64,000 bases of DNA, taken from Ochotona curzoniae (lineage: Eukaryota; Chordata; Mammalia; Lagomorpha; Ochotonidae). A program made the position numbers and the translations under genes. The stretch's first letter is position 1, and each line of letters opens with the position of its first letter. This document shows positions 22,612-33,688 of this stretch, piece after piece. The DNA lies in NCBI RefSeq assembly GCF_017591425.1, contig NW_024465885.1, positions 44,759,001 to 44,823,000 of the forward strand, given 5' to 3'. The notes beneath the pieces are model-generated. The model was not told the origin of the DNA. It did no database searches and was given only the letters and a program-made list of their open reading frames with translations.

Positions 22612-22914
22612 CTTAAAAGGCCATTTTACAGATGGAAGAAGAGACTGAGAGAAAAAACTTCTATCGATTGGTTCATGCCCCAAATGTCTGTAACAACCAG
22701 AGCTGCACTGGTCCAAAACTAGGAGACAGGAGCTTCTTCTAGGTCTCCCACATGGGTGCAGGGACACAAATGGTTGGGTCATCTTCTGCTGTTTTCTCAG
22801 GCATATTAGTAGGAAGCTGGATGGGAAGTGCAGCATCCAGACGTGACCTGGCTGCCATTTACGATGCCAGTGTTGCAGGTAGAGGATTAACGTACTAAGC
22901 CACTGTGCTGGCTC
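22612..22914 (-). mobile_element. Lagomorph C-type SINE, antisense
   Basis: 'cttctatcgattggttcatg', 'ggagcttcttctaggtctcc', 'cacatgggtgcagggacac', 'cttctgctgttttctcagg' and the closing 'taagccactgtgctggctcc' give a near full-length complemented copy, moderately diverged. Confidence 0.92.
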
Positions 22915-22915
22915 C

Positions 22916-23615
22916 CAAGGCTCAAATATCATTGTAACTTTTCTCTGGGACCCTCCTCTGGCACGTCCCTCAGCGCATACAGGATAAAGTCCCACCATTC
23001 TGCCATGACCTACATGGGCCTCTTTATGCCCTGGCAATGTGGCTTCAGCATGGGTCATTTCCCTAACAAATATCCCTGTGTTCAAAGCCATGGCCACACA
23101 CAGTGATTTGTTCTGACTCATTGATGTCTTCGTGCCTAGGCAGAAGCCTTTTCCCCGCTCGTAGGAATGTCTTTCTCCTCACATAGAGCTCAACTCAATT
23201 CTCCAGTAGGTGGTGAAACATTCATTTCCTTCACAGACATTGCAATACCTTTGTTCAGCTCCCAAGGTACTTACTGTATGCATAGAGTTAATCCCCCATC
23301 ACAGAGTTCTGGAATTAATTGCCCAAACATTGCTGTCCCTGTAAGTTAAGGCCTGCTCAGGATTCATGACTCAGACCGAGTGGGGTTTCAGCAAGTCCTG
23401 CTCTCTCATAGAGCCAGGCTTTCTCCAAAGCCCTCATGTTAGTCTGTCACTGCACAGCCATGAATGAGAGGACCTGGTAAACCTCTTCTCCCGCTAGGCT
23501 GTGGACAGAGAGCAGGTCCATCATCGAGTCTCCAGTATCTAGCCCAGGATGCAATGAGTGCTTGACATTCTTTAAATCAATGTGTGAATAAATGAATGGA
23601 CTGTGAAAGAGCCCT
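22916..23615 (+). mobile_element. L2 LINE 3' region
   Basis: It has the character of the ancient L2 tail: pyrimidine-rich text with 'ctcctctggcacgtccctcag', 'ctgtggacagagagcagg', 'ctccagtatctagcccagg' and the ending 'tgtgtgaataaatgaatgga'. It is highly diverged and carries no meaningful open frame. Confidence 0.7.
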
Positions 23616-24821
23616 CCTGTAAAAATGCAGAGACCAGCAAATCCCTTCTTCTGGAGCTACCCTCTTCATGAGAATTCCAAATGGAAGTTTACTGGAAGAC
23701 TCTTTGACAAATCACGTAACTCAGGGAAAGACTGGATGAGTTGACTTGAGATAGGCAGTAGTACAGGCTACTCTAGTGAGGAGCTAACAGATCCTCCTAT
23801 GGAACTCTGCTGTGAATGTCATTAGTTCTCATTTCCTGGTCACTGCCTCTCTCTCTCCCTTCCAAATTCCCAGGACAAAGAGGGGGGTGGGCCCAGGGAG
23901 GTCAGGAATCTGTCCTTATTCCAAACAGTCCCCAAGAGGCAACTTCATGCAGTATAAACATGGTAGTTGATGAATGCTGTGGCTCCCAGGGAAAAGGGAA
24001 TTACCAGGATGAAAAAATATAGACTGAGTCACGTGGGCAGCCCTGTCCTCTAGGCTCATATCTAATGTTATTTCTTCTTTCTTTATTCCTGCTTCCTTAT
24101 CTAAGCCATAAAAGTGTGGTAGCATCCCTAGGGCATTGCATAGAGAGAAATAAGTGTGATAGCTTGAAGGAAAGGAATGAATAGTTGGTGTTTGGGACTG
24201 TTGTGGAAAGCATGCCTTCAGTTCAGTATGTCATACATCAGTTAAGCTAACACTAACTGTTGTAAAATCCCAGCCAAGAAGATATTAGGGCTCCAACATT
24301 TCTTTCTTGTTTTCCTAAAATTCCAAAGTTACTCCTGATCTGCTAGAGCTTCTCTTCCAAGAAGTGATTTCAGGATCTGGGCCCCTTCCATGTTGTGATT
24401 TTCCATATTCAATAGCCAGGATCTGCCAAGGCCAACATATTTAATCACATCAAATCTGTGAAGGGACAAAGAGAGATAACCAGGCCTGGAGGTGATGGCC
24501 AACATGTCTCTCCATACTTAGAACCCAGCCACATGCCACATCTGATTCTAAAAGAAACTGGGAAATGGAGTCCACCTGGGAGCCCTGGAAGACAATAAAG
24601 GAAGTGGGATGAACTGCCAGCCCATCTTCAGATGGTCAACTGAATGTGCCTTTTGCTGTTGCTGCTGTGGAGTGAGTAGGTGCTCACATGCTTGTGTGTT
24701 CATGTTGTTCAGCAGCAAATCTGGATATACAAGGAGGTTAGTGTGTGTTGGATGGCCAAAAGGTAGATCTGGGATTTTGTGTAGCTGTGTGATGAATATC
24801 CTCTCTGTAGAGGCTGGCTCT
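23616..24821. other. Unique DNA
   Basis: No feature recognised over 1.2 kb. A short (TGC)n-like run occurs at 24650-24668. Confidence 0.45.
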
Positions 24822-24980
24822 GGGGCTAGCATTATGGCATTGCTGACTAAGCTATGCCAGAGTCTGTGGTGCCAGTATCTGGTAGGGGTGCTGGTTTGAG
24901 CCCAGCTTTGGTCGCTGCAGCCAGTGAAGGAGTGAGCCAGCAGATGGAAGATCTCTCTGCACCTCTCTCTGTCTTCTAAC

Positions 24981-25013
<33 letters not shown>

Positions 25014-25101
25014 GTCTCTTTCTCTGTCTCTGTCTCTTCCCCCCCCCCCCCCACACACACCTCTTTTTCTTCGTCTCTCTGTAACTCTGACTTTCAAAAT
25101 T
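24822..25101 (+). mobile_element. Lagomorph C-type SINE with expanded CT tract
   Basis: 'ggggctagcattatggcatt' is the head. 'agtgagccagcagatggaag' and 'aactctgactttcaaaattg' mark the body and tail. The middle third is missing, and the CT-rich segment has expanded into a simple repeat. Confidence 0.88.
24976..25072. repeat. CT-rich tract with poly-C and CA
   Basis: TTTCTC/TCTGTC steps end in a C14 run at 25039-25052, followed by a short CA run. Probably slippage-prone. Confidence 0.95.
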
Positions 25102-25449
25102 GCTCCCTAAGGCTTGTCCATTCTATGATTTCTCCATCCAGATCACAGTCAGTGGGCAGTGGGACTATATGTACCTGACACACCCAATTCTCTTCTGCCG
25201 AGGGAGTCAGGTTCTCAGGATTGACTGTGGGGTAACAATTATTCATAATAGTCCCATGGGTGAACACCCTTGACCCCCAGCTCAGGGAAGCTCTGATAGA
25301 ACTAGGGCTTTGGTCTTTCCAAGGCTGTGGCTTAGGCCTTTCTTGACTGTGGGAACCTGCACTATCCAATTGTCTTATGCGTAAGTGACTTGTGTTGGCA
25401 GCTATTTTGTACAGCCCAAGTAATTCTAGTTAATAAAAGAAAATGCAAT
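25102..25449. other. Unique DNA
   Basis: No feature recognised. Confidence 0.45.
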
Positions 25450-25600
25450 GTTTATTTGATCTTGGGCAAATTGCTCTAACAGCCACAGATTCCTCCTTTC
25501 TAAAATGAGGATAATTTTATCTGCCTTGTGTACCCCTTGGGACTGCTGCAAGATTTAAATAGAATAAACTACGTGGAGTGCCTCAAAAATAGTGAAAATC
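25450..25600 (+). mobile_element. MIR SINE
   Basis: 'tttgatcttgggcaaattgc', 'attcctcctttctaaaatgagg' and 'aagatttaaatagaataaac' follow the core of the ancient mammalian MIR in order. Confidence 0.85.
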
Positions 25601-26004
25601 TATACAAACATAAGTGGGCTATTTGTCTATGGCAAGAAGAGCCTTTTCTAAGTATGAAATAGGTTTTCTTTCTTTCCTTTTTAACTTTAATTGCCTTGCG
25701 GTCAATCCTTCTTGCATTCAGGAAGTCTCCATAGTTAAAGGTTCACTTAACTTTCTTTCGCTAGATATTTCATACTTTGATTATTTCTGACACTGAAATT
25801 ACCCATTATGGTGCTGCCCTTTGCCAAGCCAAGCCTAATGTTTGTTTGATTACTGCTTTTTTGGGCTGTTGGCAGCAGCTCTGTTGGTGAGTCTGAACAG
25901 AGTGGCTATTCTAAGGCACACGACACCCAGTGTCCTCTTTTTAGGACATATCTCACACCCTCTTCTTTTTCTGGCAGAAAACCATGTGAGTTTGGTAGGG
26001 TGGC

Positions 26005-26231
26005 CCTAACAAAGTCCCACTGGTTTAGTGGCTTACACAACAGAAATGTGCTGTCCCACACACTTCAGAAGGCTGGAGTTGTTGGTACGGTTGGTTTCCT
26101 ATGAGGCTGTAAAGGGCTAGATCGGGATATCTGTGCTGGATTTCTCTTTATCTCATAGATATTCTCTTCCCTCTCTGTCTTTCCATACCATTTTCCTCTT
26201 ACGTGTGTCTTCTGTTCAGATGCTTTTAAAG
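26005..26231 (-). mobile_element. MLT1-type MaLR LTR, antisense, first part
   Basis: 'gccctaacaaagtcccactgg', 'gtggcttacacaacagaaatg', 'acttcagaaggctggagt' and 'ttggtttcctatgaggct' follow the reverse complement of MLT1-type LTRs closely. It continues beyond two SINEs at 26880-27035. Confidence 0.82.
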
Positions 26232-26240
26232 CACACACAT

Positions 26241-26562
26241 GGGTTTGGCGTGATAGCCTAGCGGCTAAAGTCCTCACCTTACGTGCACCAGGATCCCATA
26301 TGGGTCCCAGTCCATATCCAGGCAGACCTGCTTCCCATTTAGCTCCCTGCTTGTGGCCTGGGAAAACAGTCAAGGATGGCCCAAAGATTGGGAGCGGGCA
26401 CCCATGTGGGAGACTCGAAAGAGGCTCTTGGCTTCAGATTGGTTCAACACCGGCCTTTGCGGCTGCTTGGGGAGTGACCCATCAGACAGAAGATCTTCCT
26501 CTCTGTCTCTCCTCCCCTCTGTAAATCTGCCTTTGCAATAAAAATAAATAAATCTTTTAAAA
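26241..26562 (+). mobile_element. Pika-type CSINE inserted in the MLT1-type LTR region
   Basis: Full-length from GGGTTTGGCGTGATAGCCTA to 'cctttgcaataaaaataaat' and an A-rich end. A 9-bp repeat CACACACAT lies at 26232-26240 and 26563-26571. Pika-type head 'aaagtcctcaccttacg'. Confidence 0.95.
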
Positions 26563-26571
26563 CACACACAT

Positions 26572-26879
26572 ATTCATTTACTTATTTTACTTGAAAATTG
26601 GAGCTGCAGATAGGGGAAGAGATGGAGGGAGAGAGTTGTTCCATTTGCTGGTTCACTCTCTAATGGCCACAACAACTGGAGCTGAGCCGATATGAAGCCA
26701 GGAGCCAGGAGTTTTATCTGGGTCTTCCACAAGTGCAAGGAACCAAACACGTGGGCCATCCTTTGCTACTGCTTTCTCAGGCCATTAGCAGGGATGGGAA
26801 GTGGGATAGCTGGGACACAAACTGAAGCCCATATGGGATGCTAGCATCATAGGTCGAGGTGCCACTTCATGGAACTGCC
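26572..26879 (-). mobile_element. Lagomorph C-type SINE, antisense, rabbit-type
   Basis: 'catttacttattttacttgaaa' is the complemented tail. 'ccatttgctggttcactctc', 'gaagccaggagccaggag', 'ggtcttccacaagtgcaagg' and 'cccatatgggatgctagc' follow. It adjoins the younger sense SINE on its left. Confidence 0.93.
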
Positions 26880-27035
26880 CTTTCTAATAAAGACCAATCA
26901 TCTTACATTAGGCTTACCCCAATGACTTGACCTTGATTGCATTATCTCTGAAAAGATCCTATATCTAAATAAATGTGTCTGAGAACTGGGGATTTGAATG
27001 TCAGTAAACTTTTATGGAAGAATCAAATTCAACCC
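26880..27035 (-). mobile_element. MLT1-type MaLR LTR, antisense, second part
   Basis: 'ggcttaccccaatgacttg', 'attgcattatctctgaaaag', 'cctatatctaaataaatgtg' and 'tcaaattcaacccagaaac' complete the LTR begun at 26005. The two segments flank the inserted SINEs. Confidence 0.8.
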
Positions 27036-28409
27036 AGAAACAAATCACAAAACTTCCCCATACACATGATTAGAAAAAGAAAAATCAGTAATACCCTGAC
27101 ATGAAAAACAAATGGAAAATGATTTATAACAAAATCACACATTTCTCTGGGTAAATGCTCAGCCTGGAATAGGGAGAAAGGACAGTGCCTGAGTTAGGTA
27201 CGTGGGCCACATGGCAACCCCTCTGTGAAAACAAGGGCAGCAGGTGAGCTGCAGGTGACAGTGGGACACTGCTGTGAGGCAGGTGGTGTCCCGTATGGTG
27301 ATCAACTCTGGGTAAACAGTCCAGTCCTCCTTCCACTTACATGGTAATCTCATTCCTGGAAATGTCAGTGTCTTTCAGAACTTTCCAAGAAGCGCTTCAT
27401 GTTTATACGTAAAACAGAACAAACAGTTTCTCCCCACATGAAGCTCAGCTGGAACAGTTGCCATCAGGAAGGATGTGGGATGACTCTTCACTGCAGGGAG
27501 GGGTCCCACGCATTGCCAGATGTGGAGCATTCCTCACTGCCCCCTTCCCTGGGGAGGAAAGTGTCAGCAGGACAACTTTGGTCACTGTGATGAAGATACC
27601 ACACAAGTTGCTAACGTGATTCTTACACTTTGAGAACCAGGGAGGACAGAGGACTTTGAGTAGGTCAAGGAAGCAACAACAAGGAGGAGATTAGGAGAGC
27701 CAGCAGGTGCACCATGCTAGAGGGACTGTGTCCATTCTCTAACCAGACCCTGGAACCTTCCAGATCAAGCAAGGCAGGAAGTAGTGCTCTGTGCTCTCCA
27801 CCTGTCATGCGTGGGTAGGGTATGGAAGTCCCGCTTCTCCCTCCCAGTGGCATCCCTGGGCCCAGCACAGTGTGCAGTACAGAGTAGTCACTCCACAAAT
27901 GCTTGTTGTTGTTGAATGGCAGCCTCCATCTGGGATTGAATGAGTGGATATGAACGTGTCTGTCTACCTGTTCATTCATATATTTGTGTGCTTAACCAAC
28001 AGTTAGGGGAATCATGGGAAAAACCATTACTGAAGGATTTCCAAGAGCATACAGTGAAATAATGTACAGAGATACACCAACAGGTACATTGTGATATAAT
28101 TGTGAGTTAAGGTTTGGGTCCTGTAGGAGCATGAAAAGAAGGAATTAGTTTGAGCTGGGATGAAATAAGGGAATTGTGACCCAGCATCAAAGGGTGACAG
28201 AGGAGCTGGAGAGTGCTGGACTATAGATTATAATGGAGAAATGGAAGAGGAATGCCAGTATCATTGGCAGAATGCAGAATATGGGCCAGGGAGCTGGGCC
28301 ATCTTCCTAGATCCCATTCTCAATCTTGGTCTCACCTAAAACTTTAGCTCCTCAAGTTTGCTGGCCCATATTCCATCACTGTGTTTCTTCTCCTCCTCCT
28401 TCTTCTTTT
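27036..28409. other. Unique DNA
   Basis: Around 27855-27920, 'cccagcacagtgtgcagtac...actccacaaatgc' is weakly L2-like. A TTC-rich tract lies at 28387-28409. Otherwise nothing recognised. Confidence 0.45.
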
Positions 28410-28426
28410 AAGATTTATCTATTTTT
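28410..28426 (+). repeat. Left target duplication and left end of the split SINE
   Basis: AAGATTTATCTATTTTT (17 bp) is repeated exactly at 28757-28773. It brackets the inserted SINE and is the poly-A-side end of the older antisense SINE. Confidence 0.97.
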
Positions 28427-28756
28427 GGGCCCGGCGCGGTGGCGCAAGTGGTTAAGTCCTCGCCTTGCACGCCCGGGATCCCATATGGGCGCCGGTTCTA
28501 ATCCCGGCAGCCCCGCTTCCCATCCAGCTCCCTGCCTGTGGCCTGGGAAAGCAGTCGAGGACGGCCCAAAGCTTTGGGAACCTGCGCCCACGTGGGAGAC
28601 CCGGAAGAGGCTCCTGGCTTCGGATCGGCATAGTATCGGCCCGTTGCGCTCACTTGGGGAGTGAATCATCGGATGGAAGATCTTCCTCTCTGTCTCTCCT
28701 CTCTGTATATCCGCCTTTCCAATGAAAAAATAATAAAAATAAAAATCTTTAAAAAA
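28427..28756 (+). mobile_element. Young pika-type CSINE
   Basis: The least diverged SINE in the window. It runs from GGGCCCGGCGCGGTGGCGCA to 'aataataaaaataaaaatct' plus an A run. CpG sites are largely kept (GCGCGG, GCCGG, ATCGG, CCCGGG), unlike its older relatives. Its 17-bp target duplication is exact. It has inserted into the older antisense SINE that continues at 28757. These facts point to a recent insertion. Confidence 0.98.
28440..28504 (+). promoter_or_regulatory. RNA polymerase III A and B boxes of the young SINE
   Basis: TGGCGCAAGTGG at 28440-28451 fits the tRNA-type A box. GGTTCTAATCC at 28494-28504 fits the B box with one change from GGTTCGANTCC. Both are in the expected tRNA-derived positions, so the copy may still be transcribable. 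Confidence 0.7.
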
Positions 28757-29066
28757 AAGATTTATCTATTTTTATTGGAAAGGCAGATGTACAGAAAGGA
28801 GAGACAGAGAGAGAAGTATCTTCCATTACTGGATCCCTCCCCAAATGGCTACAACGATCCAAGCTGATCTGAAGCCAGGAGCCCAGAACTTCTCCCAGGT
28901 CTCCCTCTGTGGCGCAGAGCCCCAAGGCTTTGGGCTGCTGTCCATTGTTTTTCCATAAGCAGGGAGCTGGGTGGGAAATGGAGCAGACAAGACATGAACT
29001 GGCACCCATATAGGACGCTGGTGCTTACAAGCTGAGGATTAGCCAATTGAGCTCTTTATTGGCGCC
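28757..29066 (-). mobile_element. Pika-type CSINE, antisense, interrupted by the young copy
   Basis: 'tatttttattggaaaggcag' is the complemented pika-type tail, then 'tcttccattactggatccc', 'gaagccaggagcccagaac', 'caaggctttgggctgctgtc' and 'ggcacccatataggacgctgg'. Its other end lies at 28410-28426 left of the inserted SINE. Confidence 0.95.
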
Positions 29067-30614
29067 CTCCCTCTTCTTAATGCAAATTATCCCCGGCGAC
29101 GGAGAATGAACATTGATGCAGGTCAGGCCCTGGAGGTTCCATTTGGCTTAGACTTTGGAGAAGCTAAGCCTTTTGGGAAAAAAGCAGGGTACCAGACCCA
29201 CTCCCATGCCCCTCACTAGGCTCATCTCCCCAGACCCTTATCTGTGAGGACGACGGTCTAAAGTGCTGAGTTGCTCGATGTCAAACTGGCCCTCCCGAGT
29301 CTGCCTGTGCATCCTCCCCTTGCTTGTGCATGTTCCTGGTTGAGTTTCCCACCAGGGATATGTTCTTACACATCCAGTCTTCTATCTGGGAACTCTGGAG
29401 TCAGGCTCCAGCACGGGGAAGGACACATGCTTCAATGCGCTCCTCATGTCAACAAGGAGAATCAAATTAAACAAAAAGGCTTCTGAGTGGGCTCCAGTGC
29501 TTCAATAAAGCATATTTGTACTGGGGCTTGGAAGAGGGCTTTGAAGAAAGCCCCAAATGGGGGAAATGTGGTCCTTGCTTCCCTCTCTGTGCAGCATAAA
29601 CACTCCCAGGCATTGTTTCTAGCCAGGGAGAGAGAGGCAAAGTGGTCGTCTGGAGCCAAAGACTGCCAGGAGTAATAAGAAAACCCTTTAAGTATGTTGC
29701 TTTTCCATTTGTCTAATTTTTATGCTGAAAAAGAATGAAAAAATATAAACAAATGATTCAGAGAAGTGTCACATGCAATTACCTCCACCAAGGCAAACTA
29801 AACAAGGCTTCACCTCATTAGGAAGGTTCTCATGTGGCAGGGCCTTCTGGTGGGGTGCCTGGTCCAGCCGCAGGGCTTCAGCCTTTACAGCTTCCAAGAT
29901 GAGTTGCTCAAGCTCCAGTCGGGCTGGAGCTTTGCTCCGGCAATCAGGCAGGACAATCTCTGCAGGCATCTGTGCCACAGGCATCACACCGCACACAGAT
30001 GAAATCAGAGAGCTTCTGAGCAGTAGGGAGGATGAGAAGCCAACTGAAGGAGTTTCTCCATCCTCTGGAGCATGTGAGTCGGGAGGCAGAGCTTACTTGA
30101 TGGCACCCATACCAATCCTCCATATTTTACTGCTACCTCATTTCCATTGCCCAGTGTCTTCTTTGGGATGACTGAAGTCAACTCATAGCATGCCCTCAGC
30201 TGGCAAGCACCCAGATGTGCCTTGGAGTTGGTTTTGTTTATCAACATGAGAGCCAAGGAAACTCATTTGGATCTTTAGCTATCCATCCGGACCTGAGTGT
30301 GCTTTCTCTTAGTAGCTGTCAGCTAGCCTTCCACACCTCCTGGAGGGTCAGAATGCTTGGTTGTTCAACAATAAAATTATATCCTTAAAAAACTCCCCCT
30401 GCAGTCGACTGCACTCAGTGTCTTCAGTGCTCGGGCCTTCAGTGAACAGGGCTCCGCGATAACAAGTGTCAAGCAGTGACAATGTCCTGTGCTCAGAGCT
30501 CCTTCCTGCAGCTCTGCTCCAAGCAAATGCCCACACCACCAACTTTTCAATCCGTAGCATGAGCATCTTTCCTGTTCCCTTGTTTTCTCTATCCTTCCAT
30601 TGCTTTGTTGTCTT
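29067..30614. other. Unique DNA with an exon-like interval on the minus strand
   Basis: No repeat family is recognised across 1.5 kb. The minus strand is unusually open around 29770-29990; see the separate entry. Confidence 0.4.
29783..29969 (-). other. Exon-like interval, unidentified
   Basis: On the minus strand an acceptor-like 'gtggcacag' precedes 29969 and a donor 'gaggtaattg' follows 29783. The 187 bases between are open in one frame. The translation has a helix-like charged run ('LELEQLILEAVKAEALRLDQ') and then 'KPCLVCLGG', with codon choice that looks coding. I do not recognise the protein. Partner exons, conservation and transcripts are unknown. It could be a real exon of a minus-strand gene, a pseudogene remnant or chance. 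Confidence 0.27.
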
Positions 30615-30945
30615 AAAAAAAAAGATTTATTTATTTTTATTGGAAAGGCAGATTTAGAGAGAGAAGCATAGACAGAGAGAAAAATCTTCTGTCAGCTGAT
30701 TAACTTCCCAACTGGCCACAACAGCCAGAGCTAAGCTGATCCAAAGGCATGAGCCAGGAACTTCTTCCGGGTCTCCCACACGGGTGCAGGGTCCCAAGGC
30801 CTTGGGCTGTCCTCTACTGCTTTCCCAGGCCACAAGCAGGGAACTGGATGGGAAGTGGAGTAGCCTGGATACGAACTGGTGCCCGATGGAATCCCAGTGC
30901 ATGCAAGGTGAGCACTTTAACCACTAGGCTGTTGTGCCTGGCCCC
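30615..30945 (-). mobile_element. Pika-type CSINE, antisense
   Basis: 'gatttatttatttttattgg' and 'aaaggcagatttagagagag' are the complemented tail. 'gagccaggaacttcttccgg', 'cccaaggccttgggctgtcc' and 'gttgtgcctggccc' complete it. An imperfect 13-bp duplication (GCTTTGTTGTCTT / GCTTTGTCTTCTT) lies at 30602-30614 and 30946-30958. Confidence 0.96.
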
Positions 30946-30958
30946 GCTTTGTCTTCTT

Positions 30959-31435
30959 GTCAAATGCGTGGGAGAAGCATGTATTATCTTCATATCTTTA
31001 GAGATAAATTCTTCACCTAAGTCTTGGTCTCACCTGTTTCTTTAATTATTGATTTCAACTTTTAGTCTCTTCCTGCTGTGTTCTTCAATATTGCTTGAAA
31101 TGTTTCCAGCTTTCCCTGTAGCCTTCAAACTGGGCATGTCTAAAATTGGGGCCATGTTCTGCTTCACAAGACCAGTCCATCTTCCAGTGGGAGGACCTTC
31201 TTCAAAGTATCTGAGACCAAACTGGTGGTTACTTTTCACTTGTCTTTCTTCTTTACATGCATCATGCATTCACTCCTCTTTTCAAACATCAGGGCAGGAC
31301 CTGAACCCAGTTCAGATATGTATGTTCCTCCACTAAAAGAACAAAATAGAATGACAATTGTTAATCTGTGTCGCTCATTCACCAGGCTCTGTGAACTAAC
31401 CCACTGTTGACGTCTGTTTTGTGAAAACATTTCTA
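30959..31435. other. Unique DNA
   Basis: Nothing recognised. Confidence 0.45.
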
Positions 31436-31590
31436 ATATTATCCACCTTGGCACATGGGGAGACTGAGGCTTGGTTAGGTAACCTTCCAACTTGGCTTCA
31501 GGTGTCTTCACCCAGATGGCAGATGTAAGGAGCAGGTTGGCATGGGAGGCAGCGCAGTCTGGGACTAGGAGCGGACATTCTTCCATTGGC
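31436..31590 (-). mobile_element. MIR SINE, antisense
   Basis: 'atattatccaccttggcacatg', 'gggagactgaggcttggttag', 'gcagatgtaaggagcagg' and 'cagcgcagtctgggactagg' follow the reverse complement of MIR. Confidence 0.7.
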
Positions 31591-31819
31591 CGTAGACGTG
31601 TAGAAGGCGTAAGGAAGATGTGGTAGGGAGGAAGATAAATGGGTTTGGTGAATAGGTGACTAGTCTGTTTTTCTGGAATAGATAATAACTATATTACTCT
31701 TTGTTTATCAGAAAAGTGGATTGAGCTAGGATAAGTGGTCTCTAAAACTGGGAACCCAAAACTTGGCACACAAAGTGGCCCATGGCTGGCTGACATGATG
31801 AGAATGATGCTAGAATGTT

Positions 31820-31833
31820 CTTTGTGTTTAATC
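31820..31833 (+). repeat. Target duplication of the SINE at 31834
   Basis: CTTTGTGTTTAATC (14 bp) is repeated exactly at 32168-32181. Confidence 0.95.
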
Positions 31834-32167
31834 CTTTTTTAAAAAAAGATTAATTTATTTTTATTTCAAAGTCTGATATATATAGAGGAGAGACAGGGAG
31901 GATGATCTTCCATCCTTTGATTCACTCCCCAGGCAGCTGCAATGGCCAGTGCTAAGCTGATCTAAAGCCAGGAGCCTGGAGCCTCTTCCAGGTCTCCCAA
32001 GCAGGTGCAGGGTCCCAAGGCTTTGGGCCTTGCTCAACTACCTTCTCAGGCCACAAGCAGGGAGCTTGATGGGAAACAGGGCCGCCAGGATGTGAACTGG
32101 TGCCCATATGGAGTACTGGTGAGTACAAGGTGAGGGGCTTTAGCCATTAGGCTATTGTGCTGGGCCC
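31834..32167 (-). mobile_element. Pika-type CSINE, antisense
   Basis: Full-length complemented copy with 'gattaatttatttttatttc', 'gatcttccatcctttgattc', 'cttccaggtctcccaagcag', 'cacaagcagggagcttgatg' and 'aggctattgtgctgggcc'. It is bounded by an exact 14-bp target duplication. Confidence 0.97.
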
Positions 32168-32181
32168 CTTTGTGTTTAATC

Positions 32182-33311
32182 TTAAGGAGTGAGGACAAGC
32201 TTCAGTGTAGCTGACGTTCAGTCTAGGCATTGATCTCTAGCATTGACATCTGTTCCTCACGTCTGGTGCTCTCCCACCTCACTCATCTGACACATGAGCT
32301 AGGTCCAGGGAAGAGTGGGAACCTCTCCACCCCATGTGGGTGATGACTACGGCTCTTACAATTACTCAGCCAGGCTCAGGTAGTCAGGATTCTGCTAGTT
32401 TAGGTAAGCGAGGGTATCTCCTTTTAATAAAACCCAACCTTCGTAAAGTGGACCAATGGCAAAGGGAACCTGTAGAGAAATCACTGGTTGCAGCTTGTAA
32501 CAATAATGAGAGCAAAAAGGTGAACCTTCAGAAAGATGTTAGGGCCAATGCTTGGATGCAGACTCTGGCCACTTTATGAGGTCAAGACACCTTAAAAAAA
32601 ATCACAATGCCCCCACCAAATCCCACTTGAAGTATGGCTTTACATCCTATGCCATGAACAAAGAGACTCAGGCTGAACACACTTGTCTTCCCAAATGAAA
32701 CTGAGAAGTCAACAGCATTTGCAGGCCATGTTGAAATTTCTTGTCTTGCATTTCAAGATCAATTTTTAGAACTGCTTCAATGTTTAGTGTCAACCCAAGG
32801 TTGCACAAAAATGACAATGGATTTGGTGATACACGTTTGGAGGCCTTTCCTGCAGGTTGGCATTACACACCTTGGAGCAAACACTTGTCTGGCCAAGAAT
32901 GCATGAGACACAACTTGGTGGCTACACTAAGACATAGTTCTTTGTCAGCAAGTACTATTGGAAGGGTCTTGAAAACGTCACTGGGAGACTGAAGAAATCA
33001 GCATCAGGAAACATTAGGCAGAGTACGAGGTTTATCATACAGTTGGATTGAAATGCAAGCATTTCCAACGTGTCTCAGCTTATGGAATTTGTTCATTCCA
33101 TCATGGAATAAAATTTGGCACTGCTTTCTTTGGAAGCCTCTAAAGGGAAGATGTACTAGAGAGGATATTTTTAAAGCTAAGTGGCTTTGGTAAGAAGAAT
33201 GGTGTTTTATGCAGATAATATTAAGGTAACCTTGGATGCAGACATCAAGTTGACCAGAATAGAAAAAGAATCTCAGGATAATCTTAGAGATTACTTTTTT
33301 AAACAACTTTC
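32182..33311. other. Unique DNA
   Basis: No repeat recognised. Open frames at 32334-32579 and 32741-32992 are unfamiliar. The interval could contain a decayed retropseudogene, but I cannot name a parent. Confidence 0.4.
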
Positions 33312-33688
33312 TTTTTTAAAGATTTATTTATTTATTTGAAAAACAGAGTTATAAAGAGAGAAGGACACACACAGAGAGAAAGAGAGGAGGGAGAGAGAGT
33401 TAGAGAAAGAGTGAGAGAGAACTTCTGTCTCCCATTCACACCCCAGAGGGCTGCAATGGCCTGGGCTGGGCCAAGCCACAAACAGGAGGCAGCAGCTTCA
33501 TATGGGTGTCCCATATGGATGGCAGAGCCCTAAGCACTTGAGTCACTTTCTGCTGCTTTTCCCAGGCCATTATCAGGGAGCTGGATCGGAAGTGGATCAG
33601 CCTGGACATGATGACATGATCTGGTACCCATGTGGGATGCTGGTGTCACAATCAGCAGTTTAACTCACTACATGACAACACCAGCCCC
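33312..33688 (-). mobile_element. Lagomorph C-type SINE, antisense, rabbit-type
   Basis: 'aaagatttatttatttatttg' and 'aaacagagttataaagagag' form the complemented tail. A long GA-rich segment follows (33355-33420), then 'ggctgcaatggcctgggctg', 'tttcccaggccattatcagg' and 'catgacaacaccagcccc'. It is longer than typical because of the GA expansion. Confidence 0.95.

Noticed and set aside
22609..23121. 170-codon minus-strand reading frame
   Set aside because: It spans a SINE and an L2 tail.
24548..25060. 170-codon minus-strand reading frame rich in E and R
   Set aside because: Its start is the GA/CT tract of a SINE; the rest is unremarkable.
28427..28520. A tRNA gene
   Set aside because: The A and B boxes belong to the tRNA-derived head of a SINE; the cloverleaf is not intact.
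32334..32992. Possible retropseudogene, seen from a Tyr/Ser/Asn-rich reading near 32340
   Set aside because: I briefly compared it with hnRNP-type glycine-rich tails, but the match was a few residues only and no parent could be named.
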